Assembly: GCA_021797025.1 (NCBI GenBank)
Contig: JAKAAK010000116.1
Coordinates: 1-9,318 of the forward strand
Reading direction: 5' to 3'
Source: Thermoplasmata archaeon
GTDB lineage: Archaea > Thermoplasmatota > Thermoplasmata > Thermoplasmatales > Thermoplasmataceae
Length of the DNA: 9,318 nucleotides
The notes under the pieces were generated by a model. The model had not been told where the DNA came from. It searched no databases and was given only the letters and a program-made list of their open reading frames with translations. Position 1 is the first letter of the stretch. Every line of letters starts with the position of its first letter. The position numbers and the translations under genes were made by a program. Positions 1 to 7,346 of the stretch are shown in pieces.

Positions 1-1020
1 GGTAATCCTATTGTATACGATTGTCTCCATGGTCTATTTCAATCTTCTTATACAGATTTTGAACTAGTATTTGTTGATAACAATTCCTCAGATGGGAGTT
101 TAGAGGAATGCCAAAGACTAATAGGCGATAGGAAACTGGTAAAAATAATTAAAAACACAGAAAATGTCGGCTTTACAGCCGGATTCCATATTGGTGTGAA
201 TGCTTCGGAAGGAGAATATATTTTAATGCTTAACAACGATGCAGTTGTATACCCCAATGCTCTTGAAGAACTTGTTAAATTTATGGATAATAACAAAAAT
301 GTTGGTTTGGCCGAGGGAAGAATAGAAAATATTATCGGGAGTGAATATGATTTCAGTGATCCAAAAATAGCTTTTTTCTTAGGATGGATTACTGAGGCAG
401 GTCCACATGTACATAATTCTAATAAGTTCTCAAACATAAATAGAATTTTTGCTCCGGTTGGAGTTTGGCCTATAATTAGGAAAGAAGTATATAATAAAAT
501 TGGAGGATATGATTTAGATTTTATACATGTAGAAGAAATAAGAGACCTTAGTGCAAGAGTTTGGATTTATGGTTATGAAGTTGGATACGTTTACAGTGCT
601 GTAACAAAGCATGTTGGTAGATTAACTACGGTTAATTTAACTTATGGGTCCAACATTTCTAGAAATTTATATTATCACGCAACAAAAAACCAAATGATGC
701 TGTATTTCAAAAACTTTTCCAGTGTAACCGTATTTAAGTATTATCTACCTTATTTCATTTTGAAGTTTTTTGATCTTAATTATACTCTAATCAAATTAGG
801 AAAACAGGCATTTATTCTAAAAGTTAATGCATATATTTGGATAATCAAAAATTTCCCCATTATTATGATTAAAAGAAAGTTAATACAGGAAAATAGAGTT
901 GTTGGTGATAAAGTAATGTTTAAAAATTTGGTAAAGGTAAACATAAAAGAATTACAAAATTTGATTGCCGTTAGAACAAAATATGATTTAAAAACTGAAA
1001 AATGGATAAAAAAACAATAA
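1..1020 (+). CDS. GT2-family glycosyltransferase, 5'-truncated by window edge
   Basis: The frame is open from base 1 to a TAA at 1018-1020, giving 339 visible residues; roughly the first 10-15 residues, including the first beta strand, lie outside the window. Visible motifs follow the GT-A order of rhamnosyltransferase-like GT2 enzymes: VDNNSSDGS (about residues 25-33), NVGFTAGFHIGVN (55-67), and LNNDA (77-81), which stands in the DxD metal/nucleotide-sugar position. An acceptor-side segment EEIRDLSARVWIYGY follows at about 178-192. A GTG at 196 is not the start, because the first two motifs lie upstream of it. The C-terminal third is basic and aromatic without a clear membrane helix, so it may be membrane-associated on the cytoplasmic side. 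The likely role is adding one sugar to a lipid-linked surface glycan; donor and acceptor cannot be read from sequence. The usual ED-x-DL motif is altered here to E-I-R-D-L. Confidence 0.93.
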   Translation, partial: GNPIVYDCLHGLFQSSYTDFELVFVDNNSSDGSLEECQRLIGDRKLVKIIKNTENVGFTAGFHIGVNASEGEYILMLNNDAVVYPNALEELVKFMDNNKNVGLAEGRIENIIGSEYDFSDPKIAFFLGWITEAGPHVHNSNKFSNINRIFAPVGVWPIIRKEVYNKIGGYDLDFIHVEEIRDLSARVWIYGYEVGYVYSAVTKHVGRLTTVNLTYGSNISRNLYYHATKNQMMLYFKNFSSVTVFKYYLPYFILKFFDLNYTLIKLGKQAFILKVNAYIWIIKNFPIIMIKRKLIQENRVVGDKVMFKNLVKVNIKELQNLIAVRTKYDLKTEKWIKKQ

Positions 1021-1155
1021 TAACGTTCTCTTGTAGGAATTTATTATAAGCCATTAAGTCTGTGGTCTGCTATTATTCATTTCCTTTATACACATTATGC
1101 ATTTGTCTATGGCTGAGAATTAGTACTATTCTCTAATCGACTCCCGGTAGAAACC

Positions 1156-1163
1156 TTTATATT
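1156..1163 (+). promoter_or_regulatory. Candidate TATA box for the GT-C-like gene
   Basis: TTTATATT is preceded by AAACC, which could serve as a BRE-like element. It lies in the 225-base gap between the first GT2 gene and the large membrane protein gene. With the usual archaeal TATA-to-start spacing of about 25 bases, transcription would begin near 1185 and leave a leader of about 60 bases before the ATG at 1246. It suggests that the 1246-4978 pair has its own promoter rather than depending on the upstream gene. Another TATA-like TTTATA lies near 1086-1091. Confidence 0.42.
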
Positions 1164-1199
1164 CACCGTAAAAAGTAAGCAAGATTGCACTTATTACCA

Positions 1200-1244
1200 A
1201 TGTCAGGGAAAAACCACGGTCAATACTTGAATAAATGGACATAA
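1200..1244 (+). CDS. Possible 14-codon leader ORF upstream of the GT-C-like gene
   Basis: ATG at 1200 opens a 14-residue frame (MSGKNHGQYLNKWT) ending in TAA at 1242-1244, one base before the ATG at 1246. It begins about 15 bases after the transcription start predicted from the TATA-like box at 1156. The arrangement would allow translational coupling or upstream-ORF control of the large membrane protein. An ORF this short can easily occur by chance, and no Shine-Dalgarno sequence precedes it, so this is only a candidate. Confidence 0.15.
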   Translation: MSGKNHGQYLNKWT

Positions 1245-1245
1245 A

Positions 1246-4008
1246 ATGCATGGAAATAAAACAAAAAAGTTAAAATCTAATAAGAGAATATTGACTGCAA
1301 TTATGGATCGTAACCAAAACCTTAATACTACTATAAAGAGAATCAAAAATCATAAATATATCATATCCACACTTTTATTAACATATATTATAAGTTTTAT
1401 TTTTTATTTTAAAGCACTTTTTACGACAGGTAGCCTTGATTTTCCCGATTTAGGTGTGTTCTCAATTTTTCCATCACAATCTCTTACAGGGTATATTTTT
1501 GATTGGCAATTAGGGGGTTATGGTAGCCAGGGCTCTGTTCTTCCTTATTCATTAATATTATATTCGCTAGAAGCTATATTTCATAATCCCGGAATAACAG
1601 AAAAAATTTGGTTATTAAGTTTGCTTCCTATTGGGTCATTGTTTATTTATTATATATCAAATATAAAATTAAAAATTGGGTATTTTTATTCATTTGTTTT
1701 CGCGTATCTTTATGCCTTCAATCCTATAACTGCAGGGCTATTTTATAGGGGAAGTGTAAACGACACTCTTACGATGTATATATTTGAACCAATACTTGTA
1801 ATATTGGTTTTATTATTGTTATCATCATTTAATTATTCTGATGTGTTAAAATGGGTTACAATATTTATTTTACTTTATTTTTACGTATCCTCTTGGTCTG
1901 GCGAAATAGTGATGTGGATACTTCCAATTTTTTTTGTTGCATTTATTTTTAAGATAATTTATAGCTATAAACATTTCCGCAACATACAGCCCGCTCTTAT
2001 AGGTGCATTCCTAGTTATTTTCGGCATACTATTAACCACAGGGGAATTTGAAATAATATTAACTGTTTTTACGGGGCGTGGATCTCAAACTTTTTCGGTA
2101 GCAGCAGGAACTTCTAATATCACAGATTTGATAATAGATTTCCATGATAATGTCTATGGGCAACTGTCATATATATATGCTGTTTTATCAACTTTTTTGG
2201 TTGGTGTATCTATTTATCTTTTTGCTAAGTTGAAATCGTATTTTTCAAATGAAGAAAAAAGTCTTTACCTTTCCATGTTGACTATTATTATATTAATAAT
2301 ATTTGTGTGGACTTCGTTTAGATTTTCTATAAAATTTTTTGAGACTGTAATTGCATCTTATGTACCAGAACTTGCAGCATATGAACCATTTATGGGGATT
2401 ACCCTTATTTTTTCATTGTTTTTTATGCAGATGCTATTTCTATGGAAAGCTTTTAATAATTATTTGGATAATAACCACCCCTCGGTTTTTAAGAGTGTCC
2501 GGAACTTTATACGTTCAAAAAGTAGATATATACGCTTTTTTTTAATAATATTAGTCATAATAATCCTTATGACATCTTCTGTAGGATATGGGCGTGAACA
2601 TGATGTCCCTAATGCAACAACTCAATTACTTAACTCAGACAGTTCATTTAACCTTTACAAGGTACCATTCTATGAAACTAATCTATCTAGTTATCTTAGT
2701 TCCCATCTTCAATCTTCTGAAGGACGATATCTCTTGTTACCATACAGTGGTCTGTCCAGCGAGGCAGTCGAAAAGTTTATTCCAGAAATAGGCTGCGCAA
2801 AATTGACACCTTCTTTGTGGTCAGATATTTTGAATGCAAATAATGACAGTTCATCGTATTTAAAATTTTCACAGGAACTTGCTGTTTTAGGAATAGAATA
2901 TGTTGTAATTAATAAGGGACCATACGTAAGTGGAAGTGGGAATGGTAGCACAACCGGTCAAGCTAGATTCTATGCTGCTGGTTTTCCATGGGATTTATCC
3001 TATCTACCAGCGGGAAATTGGACAAACTGGTTTTCAATATTAGGTAAAGACCCATATCTTGACTCTATGTCCAACACTTCTAATTACATAATATTTAAAA
3101 ATCCGTATTTCACTGGAATTTTCCATGAATATATATTACCAAAGAATTTTTCTATAAATTCAATAGTTTCCACATCATCTAATGGTTCACTATTATATCC
3201 CGATTTAGCAACATTAAAATCACCCACTTTTAATATTCCACATGGTCCGTTTTCTGAGAATTGGTCAATTATAAATACCCTGCATGGTATCTGTTATGTA
3301 GGTAGTACCCTTCCATCTAATATGACATACAGTAATATATATAGCAAGATCGATCTGATTCCATGTACAAATTACGTTCTCAATTATTCAATTGCAGGAA
3401 AAAACATGGCAGACAGCAGTATTTATATTAGATTTTATTCTGGAGAAAACTGTACCGGGAAAGTTGTAAATACATATTCATCACCAGAAGTTACGGGCAA
3501 TAATACATTTCATCTAGTGAATTACACTTTCCAAACTCCAGAAATATTTAAATCAGCATCTATATTCCTAACTTATCACGATAACAACCATGTCACAAAC
3601 TACTCATCTTATTTTTACATTAACTATCTTGTACACCTGAAAACAACATTTCCGTTACCTATCTCCAGTTCTGAGTATCATTTTGTTAACCCTACCAAAA
3701 CAACCATTAATGTTAATGTTCCCTCTAACCACAGTATATTGTTACTATACTCATCTACTTTTGATACTGGATGGAATATATATTCGAAAAACACGAATAT
3801 TAAATCAACTGAATTTGTTATATCTCAGTCAATTATTTTCAATTCGTTTTATATAACAAAATCTATTTCAAATGCAACTTTAGAGTTTGAACCACAGAAA
3901 ACCCATAGTATGGAAATACTGATTGAATGGTCTATATTAATATCCACAGGGGTGTTATTAGCCGCATTGCTGATCCTACCGAATTTAAAGAGGAAAAGGC
4001 ATGACTGA
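1246..4008 (+). CDS. Large polytopic membrane protein, GT-C/YfhO/AftD-like, with sequon-rich outer domain
   Basis: This 920-residue protein has about a dozen hydrophobic segments between residues 38 and 442, a large outer region (about 446-888), one last helix (about 893-911) and a basic tail KRKRHD. The first outer loop has acidic residues in GSLDFPDLG (62-70), where GT-C enzymes usually carry catalytic acids. Further family-like features are PYSLILYSL (100-108), AYLYAFNP (153-160), RYLLLP (494-499), LAVLGIEYVVI (545-555) and LYSSTFDTGWNIYS (834-847); the last resembles the YfhO-type GW segment near the C-terminus. Residues about 660-800 read like an inserted beta-sandwich, possibly carbohydrate-binding. 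The outer region holds 17 N-x-S/T sequons and four cysteines (517, 683, 707, 736). The likely role is transfer of a polyprenol-linked sugar on the outer face, or a structural part of glycan assembly. A stop at 1228 bounds the frame; ATG at 1303 (M20) is an alternative start. G+C is very low. The gene is certain; the family is inferred. Confidence 0.88.
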   Translation: MHGNKTKKLKSNKRILTAIMDRNQNLNTTIKRIKNHKYIISTLLLTYIISFIFYFKALFTTGSLDFPDLGVFSIFPSQSLTGYIFDWQLGGYGSQGSVLPYSLILYSLEAIFHNPGITEKIWLLSLLPIGSLFIYYISNIKLKIGYFYSFVFAYLYAFNPITAGLFYRGSVNDTLTMYIFEPILVILVLLLLSSFNYSDVLKWVTIFILLYFYVSSWSGEIVMWILPIFFVAFIFKIIYSYKHFRNIQPALIGAFLVIFGILLTTGEFEIILTVFTGRGSQTFSVAAGTSNITDLIIDFHDNVYGQLSYIYAVLSTFLVGVSIYLFAKLKSYFSNEEKSLYLSMLTIIILIIFVWTSFRFSIKFFETVIASYVPELAAYEPFMGITLIFSLFFMQMLFLWKAFNNYLDNNHPSVFKSVRNFIRSKSRYIRFFLIILVIIILMTSSVGYGREHDVPNATTQLLNSDSSFNLYKVPFYETNLSSYLSSHLQSSEGRYLLLPYSGLSSEAVEKFIPEIGCAKLTPSLWSDILNANNDSSSYLKFSQELAVLGIEYVVINKGPYVSGSGNGSTTGQARFYAAGFPWDLSYLPAGNWTNWFSILGKDPYLDSMSNTSNYIIFKNPYFTGIFHEYILPKNFSINSIVSTSSNGSLLYPDLATLKSPTFNIPHGPFSENWSIINTLHGICYVGSTLPSNMTYSNIYSKIDLIPCTNYVLNYSIAGKNMADSSIYIRFYSGENCTGKVVNTYSSPEVTGNNTFHLVNYTFQTPEIFKSASIFLTYHDNNHVTNYSSYFYINYLVHLKTTFPLPISSSEYHFVNPTKTTINVNVPSNHSILLLYSSTFDTGWNIYSKNTNIKSTEFVISQSIIFNSFYITKSISNATLEFEPQKTHSMEILIEWSILISTGVLLAALLILPNLKRKRHD
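3990..3993 (+). promoter_or_regulatory. Shine-Dalgarno-like GAGG for the downstream GT2 gene
   Basis: GAGG lies 7 bases before the ATG at 4001, inside the last codons of the upstream gene. It supports the ATG at 4001 as the start and suggests that the second gene of this overlapping pair is translated by ribosome rebinding or coupling rather than from its own promoter. Confidence 0.5.
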
Positions 4009-4978
4009 TTCATCATTGGAATACATGTATCAAAATCTTTCAGAAGCTAATTTCCTGGATTTTTATAATAGCTTTCATTCTGTAAAAGAATTTATCCAAT
4101 TTACTTTAAATCGAGAAAAGCCAGATTTACAAATGATTTCATCAAAAGTAAGTAATAGCAATGTTACTGCAGTAATACCTACAAAATCATTAGAATCAGA
4201 TACAACAAAGAGATTATTGCAGAGATTGGGTGACATTAATACCGTAGTTGTGCAAAGCAATGGCCCATTTTTTAACTTTGCATTTTCAGTCAATAGTGGA
4301 ATTAAAGAAGCTATTAATTCGGATTCAGAATTTATCATGTTATTGAACGATGATACCATCCCTTTGCATAAAATGCACACAATTGAAAAATGGATTGAAA
4401 AAAATCGAAAGGTTTATGATATATTTATTCCTAATATATCAAGAGATGGTTCCAATGTTTCAAGCCATCAAACTATATATAGATCGTCAATGGTAACAAG
4501 ATTTATATTAAATAATATGCACCACATTCAAACCTCATTATCAAATTATAATGTTCAGCCAAGATTACTATTAAAAAATATACATATGAACAACCCACAA
4601 AATATTATAAATTATATAATTCTTAGAAGCAGTGATTATAAATCTAAAAAAAACACAATGAAAAATAGTGTAATAGAAACTGCCCCTCGAATGTTAAATC
4701 ATAGGTTATTTGACATTGATAATATCCAGCCAGTCTCTATTATTAAAACTAAAATACTAGAAATTGACAAACTTGATACTGCGTTTATAAATGGTGGTGA
4801 GGATACAGATCTTTCGATAAGATTTTCATTGCATGGCTATAAAGTCGCTTATTTGCCTTATACATTTAAAGATATAGGAGGTGCCTCTTTGGGAAAAAAT
4901 ACACAAAGAATTTTAAAAAACACAATTCCAGAAATACTGATACTAGGCTACAAACTTAAAAATTATTATACTATATAA
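4001..4978 (+). CDS. Divergent GT2-family glycosyltransferase
   Basis: This 325-residue protein has no obvious membrane helix and is probably cytoplasmic. After an unrecognised 50-residue N-terminus comes a GT-A-like core: strand VTAVIPTKS (55-63), strand INTVVVQSNG (79-88), FNFAFSVNSGI (91-101, matching the usual G-x-x-x-x-x-N-x-G-I helix), then EFIMLLNDDTIP (110-121), whose NDD (116-118) is in the DxD position. GGEDTDLSIRFSLHGYKVAYLP (265-286) is a clear GT2 acceptor/base motif. The usual DNxSxDG after the second strand is absent; QSNGP stands in its place, so nucleotide contacts may differ. Residues about 150-250 are Asn/Ile-rich and unlike standard GT2 enzymes. The ATG overlaps the end of the GT-C-like gene by 8 bases, with GAGG upstream, so the two are very likely co-translated and act in one pathway. 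Donor and acceptor are unknown. It is probably active because NDD and EDxD are intact. Confidence 0.9.
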   Translation: MTDSSLEYMYQNLSEANFLDFYNSFHSVKEFIQFTLNREKPDLQMISSKVSNSNVTAVIPTKSLESDTTKRLLQRLGDINTVVVQSNGPFFNFAFSVNSGIKEAINSDSEFIMLLNDDTIPLHKMHTIEKWIEKNRKVYDIFIPNISRDGSNVSSHQTIYRSSMVTRFILNNMHHIQTSLSNYNVQPRLLLKNIHMNNPQNIINYIILRSSDYKSKKNTMKNSVIETAPRMLNHRLFDIDNIQPVSIIKTKILEIDKLDTAFINGGEDTDLSIRFSLHGYKVAYLPYTFKDIGGASLGKNTQRILKNTIPEILILGYKLKNYYTI

Positions 4979-5032
4979 GTTGAGCGTTTTCGAATTATCA
5001 TAAACAGGTATCATGTAAGTAATTGTCATAAA

Positions 5033-5038
5033 TTTTTT
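5033..5038 (+). terminator. T-run, candidate transcription terminator
   Basis: A run of six T on the + strand lies 55 bases after the stop of the GT2 gene ending at 4978. Archaeal termination often needs only a T-rich stretch, so this could end the 1246-4978 transcript. No stem-loop precedes it, and T-runs are common in such AT-rich DNA. Confidence 0.28.
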
Positions 5039-5080
5039 CATTAATTTAATTCGATATTATTATACAATATATTTAAAAAT

Positions 5081-5338
5081 ATGCAGCCCAAACTCGGCAG
5101 ATTTTTATGGAACAGATTCGTTTTCAGATAAAGGATTTCGCCAAGTTACCTGACTTTCATCGGTATCTTTACAATGATTGTTCTGTCTCCAGTGTCAGTA
5201 AGGTATATCGTTGACAGCTGTCACTTGCTTATTCTATTATTATATGCTATATCTGTAATGTCATTCGTTTTTGTTACTCCAATTGTTAAAATGAATAGAT
5301 GTGCTGAGAGGTTAAACTTTTTAGAATTAGCTGTCTAG
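5081..5338 (+). pseudogene. Possible decayed gene, two competing readings
   Basis: Two overlapping frames look partly protein-like. Frame A runs from ATG 5107 to TGA 5214 (35 residues). It begins MEQIRFQIKDFAKLPDF and ends CSVSSVSKVYR, which resembles the first half of a helix-turn-helix such as those at transposase N-termini; it stops inside that motif. Frame B runs from ATG 5081 to TAG 5338 and is broken only by a TAA at 5129-5131. It reads as a basic start followed by two hydrophobic segments; from ATG 5174 alone it would give a 54-residue two-helix peptide. Only one frame can be real, and T-rich DNA readily gives hydrophobic false frames. A TATA-like box at 5068-5077 would place a transcript start near 5098. 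I cannot tell an insertion-sequence relic from a membrane-protein relic or chance. Confidence 0.22.
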
Positions 5339-5517
5339 ACCTATTCTTTCTACTTTTTATTCTTCTGATGCTTTATCATGGTGTTTTTCAATAATTTATT
5401 GACATCTTTGTCCAAAATTGAAAATTAAATTATAGAATAAATATGCCATGGTCATGCATAATAGTTAAACACTGGAAACTCGCATATTATATATTATTTT
5501 TAAAACTTGTCATGCAA

Positions 5518-7089
5518 TTATTTTATAAATCTAAAAAGCCGGTCGTAGGTTCTGCTATTTTCTTTGTATGCAAGTGATCTTGCAATGTATCTTAAAGTGC
5601 CAAAACGGGCAGGTATGACAGTTACAATGAATCCCATTTCTTCCTGGCTTATCAAATGGAATGCTTTTATTTCTACCAGGTAGATTAAAAATCCTGCGAG
5701 AATATATATAAATATGTTTAACATTGAATAGGCAAATAACCCCTGCAATGTGTATATAATTCCAAACATGATTATAGCTGAAATCCATACTTTTATTACT
5801 CTAGAAATATCATAATTATTAATTGAAAACTTTCTTGCGTAATAATAGACTATAGAGAAGTTAACGGCATTCATGGAAGAGTAAGCTATTGCAGCACCTA
5901 TTATATTAAATCTCGGGATCAGTATAACGGAAAGGACAATATTGGATGCCAGTGCGAATCCGGATGAATAAATAAATATCCGGGTCTTCCTTATACTCGA
6001 GATGCCGGCGGAAAGAACAGTTGTCCCGATAAAGACTGATGTTACGAACATGATAATTATAAGAGGGAGGTAAGCGATAGCGTATGCCGGTCCTGCAAAC
6101 TCATAGAGTATTACTCTGGACAGTGCAGCTATGCCCAGTGCTGCGGGTATGTATATAAGTGAAACGATATTCAGAAGAATTCTAATGCTATTCCTGAAAC
6201 CTTCTTTATTATCCAGTGAAAAGAATGATGAAAACTTTGGAACAAGCAGGTTTGAAACCGGTGATACTAGAATGGAAGAGGCGGATGCTATGATCAGGGC
6301 AAAATTATAAATGCCCAGATATGAAAGATTAATAAAATATGAAACCACTATCCTATCAATATATGTTGCACTGGTTCCCATGATTGATGCGAAAAATAAT
6401 GGAATAGAATAGTAAACAAGGTTGCGGTAAGGTTCCTTATCAGCTTTTGTCTGCAACCCGCTGAGCCTGTTATACACCTTATAAACAAAAATCATGAAAA
6501 GCATGGCACTTATAATATTAATTGTTGCCAGCCCGGCTATCAGGTATACAGATTTTCCAGTAATGAAAAGCATTGAAAGCGGGAAGAAATAGGTAAAAAT
6601 ATTTATGAAAATGGAAATCAGTGAATATTTTTTATACTGGTTTAATCCAAGCAGCATGGAACCTGATACACTAATCATCACAGAACCAGCTATTGCTATT
6701 CCAATAAGCTTTATCGATAGTACATAGGCGCTGCTATGGAAAAATAATATTGCTATTTCACCTGAAGAGAAATATATAAAGCTAAAAGCCGCAAGTGCCA
6801 ATATTATTGCAAATGCTATAGTTTGTTTCATTAATTTCATTACGGCCCTATGGTTTTCCCGCGCAAGGTGATAGGAAAGATAATGTTGCACACCTTTTGA
6901 AAGCCCGAACACAAATACAACGGCCATAATATTCATTATAGCATATAATAAAGAAATTGACCCTACTACACTCACAGGCAACAGATGCGCTATAAAGAAA
7001 TAAAATAAGCTTGATGAAAGAAACATAGAAGCAACTGCCGAATACTGAAATGTTACGCCAGAGCTAAATGATTCAGTTATGCTACCCAA
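5518..7089 (-). CDS. Wzx/MATE-like oligosaccharide flippase
   Basis: This 523-residue protein has about 14 hydrophobic segments spread along almost its whole length, as in the polysaccharide-transporter (Wzx) branch of the MOP flippase superfamily. Typical features are an N-terminal helix pair at about 14-66 containing LLPVSVVGSISLLYAI, and TYIDRIVVSYFINLSYLGIYNFALI (about 242-266), the hallmark second-half-repeat segment with a membrane-proximal Asp-Arg. LIPRFNIIGAAIAYS (about 390-404) is also common in the family. The C-terminal 40 residues are basic and cytoplasmic. It should move a polyprenol-linked glycan from the cytoplasmic to the outer face, linking the cytoplasmic GT2 enzymes to outer-face transfer. 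The start is TTG at 7089; an in-frame stop lies a few codons upstream and the next ATG comes only at residue 22, inside the first helix. No Shine-Dalgarno sequence is evident. G+C is clearly higher than in the genes to its left. Confidence 0.92.
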   Translation of the reverse strand: MGSITESFSSGVTFQYSAVASMFLSSSLFYFFIAHLLPVSVVGSISLLYAIMNIMAVVFVFGLSKGVQHYLSYHLARENHRAVMKLMKQTIAFAIILALAAFSFIYFSSGEIAILFFHSSAYVLSIKLIGIAIAGSVMISVSGSMLLGLNQYKKYSLISIFINIFTYFFPLSMLFITGKSVYLIAGLATINIISAMLFMIFVYKVYNRLSGLQTKADKEPYRNLVYYSIPLFFASIMGTSATYIDRIVVSYFINLSYLGIYNFALIIASASSILVSPVSNLLVPKFSSFFSLDNKEGFRNSIRILLNIVSLIYIPAALGIAALSRVILYEFAGPAYAIAYLPLIIIMFVTSVFIGTTVLSAGISSIRKTRIFIYSSGFALASNIVLSVILIPRFNIIGAAIAYSSMNAVNFSIVYYYARKFSINNYDISRVIKVWISAIIMFGIIYTLQGLFAYSMLNIFIYILAGFLIYLVEIKAFHLISQEEMGFIVTVIPARFGTLRYIARSLAYKENSRTYDRLFRFIK

Positions 7090-7096
7090 TAAAAGG

Positions 7097-7118
7097 TTAT
7101 ATAAAATCTGAATAAAAA
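7097..7118 (-). promoter_or_regulatory. Candidate TATA elements for the flippase gene
   Basis: Two TATA-like stretches lie close together on the minus strand: TTTTTATT (7118-7111) and TTTTATATAA (7106-7097). From the first, a start 25 bases downstream falls almost exactly on the TTG at 7089, which would make the message leaderless. From the second, it would fall inside the coding region, near 7077. The first fits the annotated start better, although the second is the better TATA sequence. Confidence 0.4.
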
Positions 7119-7335
7119 CTTATGGAGAAAAGTGTTATGAAACTATAATGATAATTGCGGCACGCTATACCATAAGAAAATAAAAGATTATATTAATGAA
7201 ACTGTATTATCAAAAGTATGCACAGTTATTTTACGCACAAGAATTAGTGTATACTGCATCTGTCTCAAGTTCATTTAGAACTATATAACGCATCCCGTTA
7301 ATAGAAACCTCCAAACACACAAATACAATGCAAAG

Positions 7336-7346
7336 AAATTTATTAA
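7336..7346 (+). promoter_or_regulatory. TATA-box promoter of the epimerase gene, leaderless type
   Basis: AAATTTATTAA is centred about 24 bases before the ATG at 7366. That spacing puts transcription start on or next to the first base of the start codon. No Shine-Dalgarno sequence lies between the two, so the gene is probably translated from a leaderless message, which is common in Thermoplasmatales. Confidence 0.55.

Larger units (their letters stand above)
4979..5517. other. 539-base gap without an intact gene
   Basis: This gap lies between two convergent genes and holds no intact long ORF. It contains a T-run (5033-5038), a TATA-like TATATTTAAA (5068-5077), a short stretch that looks coding in two frames (5081-5338, listed separately), and a perfect 12-base palindrome TGACAGCTGTCA (5212-5223). 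Further right, the minus strand carries a 24-codon open tail rich in Lys and Asn at about 5350-5425 (...LDKDVNKLLKNTM...), with no usable start. The remainder to 5517 is plain AT-rich DNA. The G+C of about 5085-5225 is visibly higher than that of the neighbouring gap. The region sits where base composition changes between the left and right gene blocks and may hold the debris of one or more lost genes. Confidence 0.6.

Noticed and set aside
196..198. GTG as the start of the first GT2 gene
   Set aside because: The frame is open to base 1 and the upstream part encodes VDNNSSDGS and NVGFTAG, core GT2 motifs, so the gene is truncated by the window edge.
48..437. Minus-strand open frame of 129 codons inside the first GT2 gene
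   Set aside because: It is antisense to a gene with clear GT2 motifs and has no recognisable protein features.
1115..1133. Inverted repeat GAGAAT-7-ATTCTC after the first GT2 gene
   Set aside because: The stem is only 6 bases, mostly A/T, and is not followed by a T-run; chance is likely.
2351..2951. Three short open frames inside the 920-residue membrane protein gene (both strands)
   Set aside because: They lie wholly within a long coding frame with family-like motifs and show no domain of their own.
4075..4380. Minus-strand 101-codon frame within the second GT2 gene
   Set aside because: It is antisense to the NDD-containing catalytic region; no promoter, ribosome site or motif supports it.
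5350..5425. Minus-strand 24-codon tail (LDKDVNKLLKNTM...) in the gap
   Set aside because: It looks like a protein C-terminus but has no start and is too short to separate from chance in A-rich DNA.
7268..7282. Inverted repeat AGTTC-5-GAACT in the divergent promoter region
   Set aside because: The arms are only 5 bases with no matching copy nearby, too weak to call an operator.
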